DNA of 64,000 nucleotides from Nonomuraea muscovyensis (GTDB taxonomy: Bacteria > Actinomycetota > Actinomycetes > Streptosporangiales > Streptosporangiaceae), in assembly GCF_014207745.1 (NCBI RefSeq), contig NZ_JACHJB010000002.1, positions 248,001-312,000 on the forward strand, written 5' to 3'. This document shows positions 25,256 to 33,769 of this stretch, one piece after another; position 1 is the first letter of the stretch, and each line of letters starts with the position of its first letter. The notes beneath the pieces are model-generated. The model did not search any database. It saw only the letters and a list, made by a program, of their open reading frames with translations, and had not been told where the DNA came from. The position numbers and the translations under genes are program-made.

Positions 25256-26452
25256 ATGGGTGGGATGGAACGCGGCACCGGCGTGAGCCGGCGCACCGCG
25301 ATCGTGGTGGGGGGCGGTATCGGCGGCATGGCCGCCGCCGTCGCGCTGATCCGGATTGGCTGGCAGGTCGAGGTACTGGAACGCGCCACCGCGTTCGGTG
25401 AAGTGGGTGCGGGGCTGTCGCTGTGGCCCAACGGCCTGCGCGCGCTGGACGCGCTGGGCGTGGGCGAGCAAGTCCGCGCCCATGCCCTGGTCGAAACCAA
25501 GACCGGCATCCGGGACGTGTCCGGCCGCTGGCTGTCACAGACCGACACCCACGAGCTGGGACGCCGCTACGGTCCGCTCGTGATGATCCATCGTGCCCAC
25601 CTGCTCGACATCCTTCGCGAAGCCGTTCCCGCCGCTTCGCTGCGCAAGGAGACCGAGGTCACCCAGGTTGTTCAGGCCGGTAGTGGCACATCTCAGGTCG
25701 AGGTCGAGCACACCCACGGGGTGTCGCGCGCTGATCTGCTGGTGGGCGCCGACGGGATCCACAGCACGGTGCGGCGCTCACTGTGGCCGCAGGCCGCCGA
25801 GCCCCGCTACGCCGGGTACACGGCCTGGCGACTGATCGCCGACACGGACCGTCCGCTGTCGGCCGGCGGCGAGACCTGGGGGCGCGGGGAGCGCGTGGGA
25901 ATCGCTCCTCTTCCGGATGGCCGAGTCTACTTCTTCGGCGTCGCCAACACCCTCCCGGGGCAGCGCAGCCCCGGCCGGGAGCTTGATGAGATGCGGCGGC
26001 GTTTCAGCAGCTGGCATGCCCCGATCCCCGACCTCCTGGCGGCCGCCAGCGAGGACACGGTCATGCGCCACGACATCTACGCACTGCCGCCGCTCAGCAC
26101 TTACGTCGCCGGCAGAACCGCGCTGCTCGGCGATGCCGCGCACGCGATGACGCCCAACATGGGGCAGGGCGCCATCCAGGCCCTCGAGGACGCCGTCACC
26201 CTGGCCGCGCTGCTGGCTTCCCAACCCCGCGTGGAGTCCGCGCTGGCCGCCTACGACCAGCAGCGACGCCCCCGTACCCAGCTGATCGCCGGACGCTCCC
26301 ACCGGATCGGGTCCGTCGCGCAATGGAGTTCGGCCCCCGCCAGCACCCTGCGCAACTGGCTGCTCCGCCTCACTCCCTCCTCATCCATGCTCAACGCACT
26401 CGGCCCGGTGCTGACCTGGCAGCCGCCTGCCCCGGCGCATGAAGCGTCATGA
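25256..26452 (+). CDS. FAD-dependent monooxygenase (PHBH family)
   Basis: 398 residues. The FAD-binding fold begins at V-V-G-G-G-I-G-G-M-A-A (about residue 17) with E-R at the end of strand 2. The DG motif appears as L-L-V-G-A-D-G-I-H-S-T, and the second FAD motif as A-L-L-G-D-A-A-H-A-M-T-P-N-M-G-Q-G. It is a single-component aromatic hydroxylase or related flavin monooxygenase using NAD(P)H and O2; substrate unknown. ATG 25256 follows GAGGAGG at ideal spacing. Two operators overlap its promoter, and the matching TetR gene lies 3 kb downstream beyond a secreted hydrolase. Confidence 0.93.
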   Translation: MGGMERGTGVSRRTAIVVGGGIGGMAAAVALIRIGWQVEVLERATAFGEVGAGLSLWPNGLRALDALGVGEQVRAHALVETKTGIRDVSGRWLSQTDTHELGRRYGPLVMIHRAHLLDILREAVPAASLRKETEVTQVVQAGSGTSQVEVEHTHGVSRADLLVGADGIHSTVRRSLWPQAAEPRYAGYTAWRLIADTDRPLSAGGETWGRGERVGIAPLPDGRVYFFGVANTLPGQRSPGRELDEMRRRFSSWHAPIPDLLAAASEDTVMRHDIYALPPLSTYVAGRTALLGDAAHAMTPNMGQGAIQALEDAVTLAALLASQPRVESALAAYDQQRRPRTQLIAGRSHRIGSVAQWSSAPASTLRNWLLRLTPSSSMLNALGPVLTWQPPAPAHEAS

Positions 26453-26662
26453 GCTGAAACCGCCGGCCACCACGGAACGTCACTGCCGACGCCGATCACG
26501 GCCGGGACCCCGAAATGGCCGCTCATCCGACCCGAACCCGCACGTGGCGTAGGTCATACGCGGGAGCGGTAACGCGGCGAAATCCTGCCCCGTCCAGAAG
26601 ACATCCGAGCGATGTGCTCGTGGCCGCTTCGGTGGCCGACCCATCAAGCAAGGAGTAGGCAT

Positions 26663-27907
26663 ATGCAATTCATGAGCCGCCTCGCGGCGGTGCTGCTTAC
26701 CGTGGGAGCGATGGCCGCGGCGTCGACCACACCCGCGTCGGCCGACCTGGCCTACTGCGACCAGCAGTGCCAGTGGCAGTGGGATCAGCAACAGCAGAAT
26801 GCCCTGCCGCGCACCGACTTCTACGATGCGCCCGACCCCCTGCAACCGGCGCCGGCCGGCACGCTGATCCGTCAACAGGACACCAGCGAATTCCGGGTGG
26901 CCGGCGCGCCCGTTACGGCGACCAGGATCCTCTACCACTCGCGCACCTCCGCTGGGCGGGACGTCGCGGCTTCGGGAGTCGTGTTGGTGCCCGCCGGCAC
27001 GGCGCCGGCCAGTGGCTGGCCGGTGGTGGTCAACGCCCACGGCACCAGCGGCAGCGGCGTCAACTGCGCCCCGTCGCTGATGCGCGACCTGTATCACGGC
27101 GACCAGATGATGCAGTTCGTGGAACGTGGCTGGGCAGTCGTCGCGCCCGACTACGCAGGATTGGGCACCACCGGCCAGGACGAGTTCCTCAACAAGACCG
27201 CCGAGTCCAACGATCTGATCAACGCGGCACGCGCGGCGCGTCAGGCACTCCCGGGCCTGTCCGACCAGTGGGTGCTGTGGGGCCACTCCCAGGGCGGCGG
27301 GGCCGCGCTGGGAGTGGCCGAACGCCAGGCCGACACGCCTGAGCCCGGCTACCTGGGAGCGGTAGTCACTTCACCAGCCGCCGACCTGCCAGCCGCTGTC
27401 GCCTCCGTTGTGGCAACACCGGGAATGGGTGGCTTCGTGCCGCTCATCACCGAGGGTGCCGAAGTCACCGACCCGCAGATCGATCTGGGCCGGGTGCTCT
27501 CCCCGAAGGCACTGAGCCGGCTGAGTTTCACCCGCACCGGGTGCCTGGGGGTGGTCATGTCGGTCTACAGTGGCCTGTCCGGCACCGATCTGGTCCGCCC
27601 GAACTACCTCTCCGAGCCGCACTTCGCCAAGTACCTGGACGAGAACACCACCGGCCGGCGCCCGGTGGGCGGCCCGGTGCTGCTGCTGCAGGGCGACGCC
27701 GATCACGCGATTCCCAGATCGATCACCGACCACGTCGCCGCCACGCTGTGCCAACTCGGCAGTCAGGTGGACTATCGGACCTATCCCGGGCTCGGCCACG
27801 ACACCTACCCAGGCGTGACCGGCATCGATGACGGCGCGATGCCCGACATCCTCGCCTGGACCGCCGACCGCTTAGCCGGAAGGCCGGCCACCAGCACCTG
27901 CTCCTAG
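26663..27907 (+). CDS. Secreted lipase/esterase of the secretory lipase type
   Basis: 414 residues from ATG 26663 (AGGAG at 26651-26655). A Sec signal peptide of about 30 residues ends near T-P-A-S-A-D. The alpha/beta hydrolase core shows the oxyanion segment N-A-H-G-T-S-G-S-G, V-V-A-P-D-Y-A-G-L-G, the nucleophile elbow G-H-S-Q-G-G-G, an acid in L-Q-G-D-A-D-H-A, and the His in L-G-H-D-T-Y. This matches the LIP-type secreted lipases that cleave triacylglycerol or polyester substrates. Two Cys pairs could form disulfides. It follows the monooxygenase by 210 bases and may share its regulation. Confidence 0.9.
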   Translation: MQFMSRLAAVLLTVGAMAAASTTPASADLAYCDQQCQWQWDQQQQNALPRTDFYDAPDPLQPAPAGTLIRQQDTSEFRVAGAPVTATRILYHSRTSAGRDVAASGVVLVPAGTAPASGWPVVVNAHGTSGSGVNCAPSLMRDLYHGDQMMQFVERGWAVVAPDYAGLGTTGQDEFLNKTAESNDLINAARAARQALPGLSDQWVLWGHSQGGGAALGVAERQADTPEPGYLGAVVTSPAADLPAAVASVVATPGMGGFVPLITEGAEVTDPQIDLGRVLSPKALSRLSFTRTGCLGVVMSVYSGLSGTDLVRPNYLSEPHFAKYLDENTTGRRPVGGPVLLLQGDADHAIPRSITDHVAATLCQLGSQVDYRTYPGLGHDTYPGVTGIDDGAMPDILAWTADRLAGRPATSTCS

Positions 27908-27938
27908 GCTGCGGGGTGCCGCGCGAGGCTGCTTGACC

Positions 27939-27974
27939 CAGCCGCGACCTGGACACTCGTCCAGGTCGCGGCTG
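27939..27974 (+). terminator. Perfect 16-bp hairpin after the lipase gene
   Basis: CAGCCGCGACCTGGAC (27939-27954) pairs perfectly with GTCCAGGTCGCGGCTG (27959-27974) around a four-base loop, 31 bases after the stop. It is the strongest simple hairpin in this part of the window and surely a transcription terminator, or an inverted repeat left from an element end. Confidence 0.75.
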
Positions 27975-27984
27975 AGTCGCCGAA

Positions 27985-28130
27985 CCAGAATGCCTCGATC
28001 ACCGCGTTGTCGAAACCCTCGTTGTCGACAGCTGCCTGACACCTCGGTTCGAGGGGTGAAGGCCCCTGGGCGAACTGCGGCCCCATGTCGGAGCGAACGG
28101 CCGGCCGACACCAGCAGATGGGCTGGTTGG
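27985..28130 (-). pseudogene. Possible IS3-family transposase fragment
   Basis: The minus strand reads S-D-M-G-P-Q-F-A and, about 20 residues on, F-D-N-A-V-I-E-A-F-W. These resemble the integrase-core signatures S-D-R-G-x-Q-Y and Y-D-N-A-x-x-E-S-F-F of IS3 elements. The rest is scrambled. The stretch from 28130 to 28351 gives no better match. It is separate from the larger IS3 remnant at 29.0-29.5 kb. Confidence 0.4.
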
Positions 28131-28351
28131 ATCGATGGACATGCCGAGAGCGTTGCTGACCGACGCCGCGGGGGGCCATGAGTCGATCGACCAACTGAGC
28201 ACCCGGCGGGAGTAGACATCGGGAGCCGGCCGTTCGACGCGATCTCCGCGATCCTCGGCCGGCGGTGATCGCCGATGCCGACCGCCGGCTGATGGCCACG
28301 CGCCCATCGACGCCACTATCAAGGGAGACACCCGGACAGTGTGCCTGCTCA

Positions 28352-28367
28352 CTCTATACTTGTAGAG
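28352..28367. promoter_or_regulatory. Operator in front of the TetR gene
   Basis: CTCTATACTTGTAGAG is a near-palindrome matching the motif found twice before the monooxygenase (CTACA-N2-TGTAG). It ends 10 bases before the TetR start, so it implies autoregulation. Confidence 0.65.
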
Positions 28368-28377
28368 GGCAGTGTCG

Positions 28378-28980
28378 ATGAGTGGGGGGACTGTGACCGA
28401 AGCCGTGACTCGACGGCAGCAACTGACCGACGCGGCGATCAGCACACTGGCGCAGGCCGGAATGCGCGGGCTGACGCACCGCGCGGTTGACGAGATCGCC
28501 GGCGTGCCGTCGGGCTCGTGCTCATACTACTTCCGCACGCGCCAAGCACTCCTGCAGGCAGCAGTCGAGCGACTGGCCGAACTCGATGGTCTCGAGCATG
28601 CCGAACGTCTTGCTCTCACCGCGTCCACGGACATCGCTCAGATCGCAGACAGCGCCGCTGGTCTGATCGAGCAATGGATCGTCGCCGGGCGCGAACGCAT
28701 GTTGGCTCGCTACGAGCTTTCCCTTGAGGCCATCCGGCGGCCTGAGCTGCGGACCGTCCTGGTCACTGTGGGGAAACGCCATCAGGATCTGGCCGTGAAG
28801 ATGCTGGTCGCCGCGGGTGCGCCCGATCCCGCCGCGCAGGCGCCGGTATTCGTCGCCCTTCTCGACGGACTGATCTTCGGCCATATCGCCGGCACGGGCG
28901 GCCTGTCCCTCACACCCGGCGAACTCCGCCAGACGCTCATCGACCTCCTGCACGCCCTGACGCAGCCCACGCCGTCCTGA
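28378..28980 (+). CDS. TetR-family regulator
   Basis: 200 residues from ATG 28378. A GTG at 28393, behind a G-run, is an alternative start. The helix-turn-helix reads L-T-H-R-A-V-D-E-I-A-G-V-P-S-G-S-C-S-Y-Y-F. The C-terminal domain has R-Y-E-L-S-L-E-A and a Gly-rich end like that of the TetR_C_31-type group. A site of the CTACA-N2-TGTAG class precedes it, and the same sites flank the monooxygenase at 25256, so it is the probable repressor of that gene and of itself. It is followed at once by IS3 debris. Confidence 0.9.
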   Translation: MSGGTVTEAVTRRQQLTDAAISTLAQAGMRGLTHRAVDEIAGVPSGSCSYYFRTRQALLQAAVERLAELDGLEHAERLALTASTDIAQIADSAAGLIEQWIVAGRERMLARYELSLEAIRRPELRTVLVTVGKRHQDLAVKMLVAAGAPDPAAQAPVFVALLDGLIFGHIAGTGGLSLTPGELRQTLIDLLHALTQPTPS

Positions 28981-28989
28981 CGCCGGCGT

Positions 28990-29520
28990 GGGGTGTGCCA
29001 AGGATCTTGGACAGGTGCTCCGGGTTGATCGACGCCGCGAGGCGGCCGTCGGTGGCCGGGACAGGGCCTCGGCGGGGGTGCGGTAGCCGAGCGTCGGGTG
29101 CAGGCACTGCGGGTCGCAGAACACCTCGATGTGGTCGGCGACGGCGAATCGGGCCCGCGCCCGGGTCGGGAACGGCTGCCCGGGGGTACATGTCGTTCTT
29201 CAGCGCGGCCAAGAACGATTCGGCTGCGGCGTTGCCCCAGCCGGCTCGGCCCGTTGAGTCGACCAAATCCGTTGCGGCGCAGCGCTTCGACGAACTTCCG
29301 AACCGGAACCGCCTCGGTCCGAGTGCACCACCGTCTTGACGGGAGAGCGGAGCCGGAGCCGCGTTACGCAGCGCGGCACCGGCCAGGGACGCCTTCATCC
29401 GGAAGCGGCATTGCACCAGGTCCTTCGCGATGTGCGCCGTCGGCGCCTCAGTCTTGCCGGCGACCGCGACCACATCACGACGACGCTCCGAAGGGAACGC
29501 TTTCGGCATGACAGGCATCC
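28990..29520 (-). pseudogene. IS3-family element with internal deletion and frameshifts
   Basis: Reading the minus strand from 29509, M-P-K-A-F-P-S-E-R-R-R-D-V-V-A-V-A and A-H-I-A-K-D-L are the start of an IS3 orfA (helix-turn-helix protein). Soon afterwards the sequence jumps to the end of orfB: S-F-L-A-A-L-K-N-D-M-Y near 29200, then, in other frames, L-H-P-T-L-G-Y-R-T-P-A-E-A-L near 29075. Most of the catalytic core is missing. This was one element that lost its middle. No intact terminal repeats were seen. Confidence 0.7.
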
Positions 29521-29614
29521 TCCAGCGAGGAACGCATCCTCACAGGTCAGGAGCCAACCGAACCGGGGGGCAGTCCCCACCATGCGGTCGAAGGTGGTGC
29601 CGCAACTGCGACGT

Positions 29615-30421
29615 TCATCCGCGGCGGCGCGGTTGGGCACGAAGAGTGACGGCAGAGGCCACGATCGCGGTGAGCACACCGCTGATCAGCAGGCTGTGGG
29701 TCATGGTGTAATCCGGTATCGCTGCGGCGCAGACGTTGGCCATGGCGTGCATCAACGTAGCCGTCAGCACGCTCTTGCCGCTCTTGTAATACAGCCACAC
29801 CACGATCGTCCGCAAGGCGATGGTGCCGACGAACCAGCTCACGATCCAGAGCGGCCCGTGGTGGGCCTGGATCAGCGGCAGGAGATGCCATGCACCCCAG
29901 AATGCCCCCAGGATGAGGCCTGCGCCCAGCGCTCCGAACCGGCGCCGCAGCGGGTCGGTGGCGTATCCGGTCCAGCCCAGTTCCTCGAACGCAGCAGCCA
30001 GCAGGAACGCCAGAAGGAGAACCGGGACCGCCGCGAGCGGCGTGGGCCATCCCGAGAAGTGGACAAGGCCCATCAGCCAGGCGACCCCGTACGACATCAG
30101 TGCGATCGTGGGCGTCGCGACCATGGCGAACACGTACGAGCCTCTGCGCTCGCTTGAATAGTCGACCGCCCGCTTCAGTAGCCGGACGAGTTCGGGGCGT
30201 CCCCCGTGGCGGTAGGTCAGGATTCCGGCGGCGATGACCGGGCAGGCGAACATCAGCGCGCTGAGCGGGAGCCCGATCGGTGTGCGGTCGGTGATGTCCA
30301 CCATCGCGGCGGCCACCCAGAACGGAATGGCCGACACCGAAACCAGCACGAAGAACGGCACAAGCGGTCTGTGCTCCGCCTCGGCCGGGGGAGTTGTCGC
30401 CTGGCTGGCGGTGTCGGTCAC
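29615..30421 (-). CDS. CPBP-family intramembrane metalloprotease
   Basis: 268 residues with about eight membrane helices. All three CPBP (Abi/CAAX protease) motifs are visible: A-A-F-E-E-L-G-W-T-G-Y with the Glu pair, F-W-G-A-W-H with the first His, and L-M-H-A-M-A-N with the second His and Asn. Active-site residues would lie in the bilayer. Bacterial members process or protect against peptides; the substrate is unknown. GTG 30421 overlaps the stop of the preceding gene (GTGA), so the two are translated together. The open frame continues far upstream of 30421, but that part is antisense to other coding-like sequence and was not used. Confidence 0.88.
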   Translation of the reverse strand: MTDTASQATTPPAEAEHRPLVPFFVLVSVSAIPFWVAAAMVDITDRTPIGLPLSALMFACPVIAAGILTYRHGGRPELVRLLKRAVDYSSERRGSYVFAMVATPTIALMSYGVAWLMGLVHFSGWPTPLAAVPVLLLAFLLAAAFEELGWTGYATDPLRRRFGALGAGLILGAFWGAWHLLPLIQAHHGPLWIVSWFVGTIALRTIVVWLYYKSGKSVLTATLMHAMANVCAAAIPDYTMTHSLLISGVLTAIVASAVTLRAQPRRRG

Positions 30422-31101
30422 GTGCTGTCTCCGATCTTCTTCTGGGGCGAGCGATCTGCGCTGGTCTGCACCTCGTGTAGTGACAAGGCCGCGCGTGCCG
30501 CGGATCCATGAGGTGGCGCGACAGAGGGCGGTCGCCCGTTCCGTGCCGGTCGGCGTGCTCCCGCACCGCCGCGCTCGGCGCGCCGGGCGATGGCCCGCAG
30601 CACATCGAGGCGGATCAGCCTGCTGCCAAGGAACACCATCGGCCAATAGATCATGAACAGCCGTCGTGCTTTTGCGCTGGTGGCATACACCCGGGTCTCG
30701 GTGGACAACCGGGTGCCCGCGCCCTCCGCGGCGATCCGGATGGACATCGCGGCTTTCACCCAGTCCGGTTCGTCGAAGTTCAGAAACCTCCGCGGGTCCG
30801 GCCTGCCCGGAAGGGCATCGGGCGAGTTGCGCCTCCAAAACTTGCCGATCACGCCGAACACGACCTCCTGGCCGTCCACCACAGCCAGCAAGGGGATGGG
30901 CACCGCACCGTCCAGCAGGCGGCCCGACATCCCGGGGTTCCTGCCGTGTCTCAGGGTCATCAGCGGCTTGAAGATCACCAGGTCCTGGGTGGTGGCAGTC
31001 ATGGTGGCCTTCCAGACCGCGGCAGGGGTGGCGGCGACCTTGCGACTGCACTGCGTACGGCGGTCGAAGACCGGCACAAGTGCGTTCAGCGACCAGTCCA
31101 T
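30418..31101 (-). CDS. Hypothetical protein, SRPBCC-like
   Basis: 227 residues, soluble. The pattern resembles actinomycete proteins of the START/SRPBCC fold: C-S-R-K-V-A-A-T-P-A-A-V-W-K-A near the start, F-G-V-I-G-K-F-W, F-N-F or L-N-F-D-E-P, and T-E-T-R-V-Y-A-T. The final 60 residues after I-A-R-R-A-E-R are Arg/Ala/Pro-rich and look less like a fold, so the true protein may once have ended earlier. The stop overlaps the CPBP protease start. Function unknown. Confidence 0.7.
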   Translation of the reverse strand: MDWSLNALVPVFDRRTQCSRKVAATPAAVWKATMTATTQDLVIFKPLMTLRHGRNPGMSGRLLDGAVPIPLLAVVDGQEVVFGVIGKFWRRNSPDALPGRPDPRRFLNFDEPDWVKAAMSIRIAAEGAGTRLSTETRVYATSAKARRLFMIYWPMVFLGSRLIRLDVLRAIARRAERGGAGARRPARNGRPPSVAPPHGSAARAALSLHEVQTSADRSPQKKIGDST

Positions 31102-31189
31102 TCCAGCCTTCCTCTCTCCTGACGAGTGATTCCGAATTGATCAGTGGTCGTAGGTGATCAAGAACTGCAATGACGGGTGCCTTGAAGGT

Positions 31190-31296
31190 CCAGTTGCGCC
31201 AGATGTCGGCGGCCATGCCGCCGATACCGCCCCCACCACGATCGTGGTGCGCGGGCTCATGCTGGTGCCGCGTTCCATGCTGCCCATCTCAAACTC
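31190..31296 (-). pseudogene. 5' remnant of a second FAD monooxygenase
   Basis: Read on the minus strand from 31289, this stretch is a diverged duplicate of the start of the monooxygenase at 25256: same ribosome-site context, M-G-S-M-E-R-G-T, a second short Met/Ser segment, and T-I-V-V-G then, one base out of frame, G-I-G-G-M-A-A. Similarity stops near 31200, where the sequence runs into unrelated DNA. One base missing in the Gly run would break the frame even if the rest were present. Confidence 0.8.
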
Positions 31297-31298
31297 CT

Positions 31299-31336
31299 CT
31301 ACATTTGTAGCAGGCACACACTCTACATCCATAGAG
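31299..31336. promoter_or_regulatory. Two operators between the decayed monooxygenase and TetR genes
   Basis: CTACATTTGTAG (31299-31310) and CTCTACATCCATAGAG (31321-31336) belong to the same class as the sites at 25.2 and 28.35 kb. They sit in the 65-base divergent region between the monooxygenase 5' fragment and a frameshifted TetR gene, which is the expected ancestral layout. Confidence 0.7.
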
Positions 31337-31361
31337 GGTGACGGTCGGTTGAGTCAAGACT

Positions 31362-31888
31362 GTGATCAAGGCCACGGCAACATCCGTTCCTTGCGACTGT
31401 TCGGCGTTGTCGGACTCGACGGCCCAGGCCAAGATCCGCAACGCGGCCATCGCGCACTTCGCCCGGGACGGCTTCCAGAAGACCAACCTGCGCGCCATCG
31501 CAGCGACCGCGGGAGTGAGCGCCGGCCTGGTCATCCACCACTTCGGCAGCAAGGACCAACTCCGAAGCGTCTGCGACGACCACGTCCTGCGCATCTTGGT
31601 TCAGCGGGCCAACGACGCCCGCTCTCCAACCCGGAGGCTGACGGCATGATGCGCCCGCCCTCGGACGTGCGGGCGCTGGCGGTGCTGAGCGTGCTCAACA
31701 GCGTGGCCACGCTGACCATGCCGCCAGCCCTGGCGCGGGCGCTGGGCCACGAGCGGTTCGGCTCCGACGTGCTGTGCCGCCTCGCGCTGCCCACGCTGGA
31801 GCGCTACACCCACGGGCTGTACGCCGGCGACGCCGCGCTGAAGGCAGCCAGGGCCGCGCTGGACAACTCGCCACAGGAAAAGGACTGA
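31362..31888 (+). pseudogene. TetR-family regulator with one frameshift
   Basis: From GTG 31362 the frame gives a full TetR DNA-binding domain (R-N-A-A-I-A-H-F-A-R-D-G-F, I-A-A-T-A-G-V-S-A-G-L-V-I-H-H-F). It continues to D-A-R-S near 31623 and then stops prematurely at 31649. Moving by one base, the next frame continues as S-N-P-E-A-D-G-M-M, then a helical C-terminal domain ending at 31888. A single-base loss near 31623 explains this; the joined product would be about 175 residues. It is divergent from the monooxygenase remnant with shared operators. Confidence 0.8.
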
Positions 31889-32037
31889 CATGAGGGCGTC
31901 ACCCTGCCCAACCTCGCGCCCCCGGAGAACACGCTCTGGCTCACCCTGGCGGGCAAGACGCTCGACTACCGGGCACTCAGCGCGTGCAGGCGATCCTTGT
32001 GCTGCAACTCATGGAAGAAGGCCGCTACTCAGGATGA
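31889..32037 (+). pseudogene. Short frameshifted remnant after the TetR pseudogene
   Basis: An ATG at 31889 would start directly after the TetR stop. Out of frame with it, the DNA reads L-P-N-L-A-P-P-E-N-T-L-W-L-T-L-A-G-K, and in a further frame L-V-L-Q-L-M-E-E-G-R-Y-S-G before a TGA at 32035. This looks like a short gene start joined to a short gene end. I do not recognise the family. The DNA from 32038 to 32194 holds nothing clear. Confidence 0.4.
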
Positions 32038-32194
32038 AAAAGGCTCATTCCGTCAACGTGATTGCTGAGAGTTGCTTTGGGGCTGGAGGCACGGACCTGA
32101 GTGGGGGCTTGAAGGACCGGCCGACCGACTAGGAGATCCACGTACGATGCTGCATCGCTGGCATGTCGATCAAGCCTTGGGTGCCCAGATGCGA

Positions 32195-33460
32195 TCAGAA
32201 TTTCGTGGTCGTATCAACGTGGGCCACTTTCCTGATTTCGCTTTCTGTGATTCCCCGTACGGACCTCAGATTCGCGCCGTACAGGTTCGTGCCGGTCAGG
32301 TTCGCGTCGGTCAGATTCGCGCCGGTCAGGTCCGTGTCGGTCAGGTTAGCGTCCATCAGGTTCGCGCCGGTCAGGTTTGCGCCGGTCAGGTATGCTTCGG
32401 GCATGTAGACCGACGTCAGGTCCGCTTTGGTCAGGTTCGCTTCGTCCAGGTGTGTGCCCTTCAGGTTCCCGTGCAGCATTGCGCGGGTCAAGTTCGCGCC
32501 GACCAGGAACGCACCCTCCAGGTTCGTGCCGTTCACGTTCGCGTTGGTCAGGTCCGCGCCGTTCAGGTCCGCGCTGCCCAGGTCCGCGTTGAACAGGTTT
32601 ACGCCGCGAAGGTTCGCGCGGTCCAGTTCCGCGCCATGAAGGAGGCTACGGGACAGGTCGAGTGCACTCACATCTCGGGTGCCGTTTCGACGGCCGATGA
32701 CGGTCAATGCGGCTTGCGCGTCAGCGGCGGGATCAAAGGACGATTGCGTTTTTTCGTCAATGGGTTTCCGATCGTGCTCGCGAACGAACGCGGCCAGCAC
32801 GTCGTAAACGGTTTGATGATCGCGCGGGGAATCTTGCGCGAGCCGTTCCAAGGCGTATATGCCGCCCAGACGGACGTTCATTTTCGTGGCGCCGAGTTGT
32901 TCCACGGCCTTGGTGTACCGGTCGGCGATCTGCCCCTGCTCAGAGGTCCGCTGGGCCTGCCGGGAGGCGTCGAGGGACTGCGCCGTGTACCACAAGCCCT
33001 GCGCCGTGAAGACGACACCGCCGATGACGACCAGCCCCGTCGCGGCCTGGATCAGGGTGTGGCGGGCGGCGTTGACGGCCTCCACGCGTTCAGCGGCGGT
33101 CATCTGCCCGAGCTCGGCCTGGGTGAGCGGGTGGCGTTCGCCTGCCAGGCGGCGCGCGGCCGGGCCGACGAGTACGGCGATGCCGAGGACGGCGGCACCG
33201 GCCAAGGCGGTACCGGCCAGCGTCCAGCGTCCCCAGTCGGGGATGCTCTCGTCGGTCGCCGCGACAGTGGCCCCGGCGATTCCCACCAGCAGGGGGATGA
33301 GCCACAGTAATCGGCGTACCCACCGCTGCGCCCAGTGCCCCGGCGGGGGCGGGGCAGGTGGAGGAGCCGCTTCTGCGGCTCTGGCCATGCGACGTGCCCT
33401 GGCTGTGGTCGCCACCGCAATGACCTGCCGGGTCGGTAGTCGCGGTTGCCTGGCTCTCAT
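32195..33460 (-). CDS. Membrane protein with C-terminal pentapeptide-repeat domain
   Basis: 421 residues. The first 45 are basic and Pro-rich. Two membrane helices follow (about residues 50-65 and 80-100), and a third hydrophobic segment lies near 140-160. A linker with R-Y-T-K-A-V-E-Q-L-G-A-T-K and R-L-G-G-I-Y-A-L-E-R-L-A-x-D-S follows. The last 160 residues are pentapeptide repeats of A-(D/N)-L-x-x type (A-N-L-T-G-A-N-L-M-D-A-N-L), forming a right-handed quadrilateral helix. The Y-A-L-E-R-L-A pattern is usual before such repeats in actinomycetes. Role unknown; gyrase protection is not implied by the membrane anchor. Start codon choice is uncertain. Confidence 0.85.
   Translation of the reverse strand: MRARQPRLPTRQVIAVATTARARRMARAAEAAPPPAPPPPGHWAQRWVRRLLWLIPLLVGIAGATVAATDESIPDWGRWTLAGTALAGAAVLGIAVLVGPAARRLAGERHPLTQAELGQMTAAERVEAVNAARHTLIQAATGLVVIGGVVFTAQGLWYTAQSLDASRQAQRTSEQGQIADRYTKAVEQLGATKMNVRLGGIYALERLAQDSPRDHQTVYDVLAAFVREHDRKPIDEKTQSSFDPAADAQAALTVIGRRNGTRDVSALDLSRSLLHGAELDRANLRGVNLFNADLGSADLNGADLTNANVNGTNLEGAFLVGANLTRAMLHGNLKGTHLDEANLTKADLTSVYMPEAYLTGANLTGANLMDANLTDTDLTGANLTDANLTGTNLYGANLRSVRGITESEIRKVAHVDTTTKF
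32280..32640. repeat. 15-base coding repeats of the pentapeptide domain
   Basis: About twenty-odd degenerate copies of a 15-base unit (on the plus strand close to CAGGTTCGCGCCGGT) follow each other without spacers. They encode the A-(D/N)-L-x-x repeats on the minus strand. The regular phase and lack of unique spacers show a protein repeat, not a CRISPR array. Slippage here could change repeat number. Confidence 0.85.
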
Positions 33461-33769
33461 CTCCCAATTGGATCTCTTCCTGCGTACGGGCGGGGCCGCG
33501 GTACCTCAATCGTTACCGCAGGCCCGATGAGCCTGGTACGGATCCGAGCACCGGGCTTATCTCTACAGCCAGCGGCGCCCCTTCCTCCACATCGAGACAG
33601 GCTGACCAGGAAGAAGGAGCAGGAAGGGGTGACGCCCAAAACGCCCCACACTCGCCGGGCCTGGTTTCAAGGACGGTGGGCCGCGCGAGCCCGGGAGGTT
33701 CTCAACCCCCCTCAATCCTCGTCGTCGGCCTCAGGATCACGCTCCTCGACCCGCGCGTGCGCGCTCTAC

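Noticed and set aside
27939-27974. The perfect 16-bp inverted repeat as an IS terminal repeat pair
   Set aside because: The arms are only four bases apart and follow a stop codon, which fits a terminator better.
28040-28060. GGTTCGAG-like sequence suggesting a tRNA T-arm
   Set aside because: No acceptor or anticodon stem can be built around it.
30422-31216. Upstream extension of the CPBP protease frame to about 533 residues
   Set aside because: The extra N-terminal part overlaps the coding-like 30418-31101 gene in another frame and has no family pattern; the GTGA overlap at 30421 is a better start.
32280-32640. Regular 15-base repeats resembling a CRISPR array
   Set aside because: The units are contiguous, in frame and encode A-(D/N)-L-x-x pentapeptides; there are no spacers.
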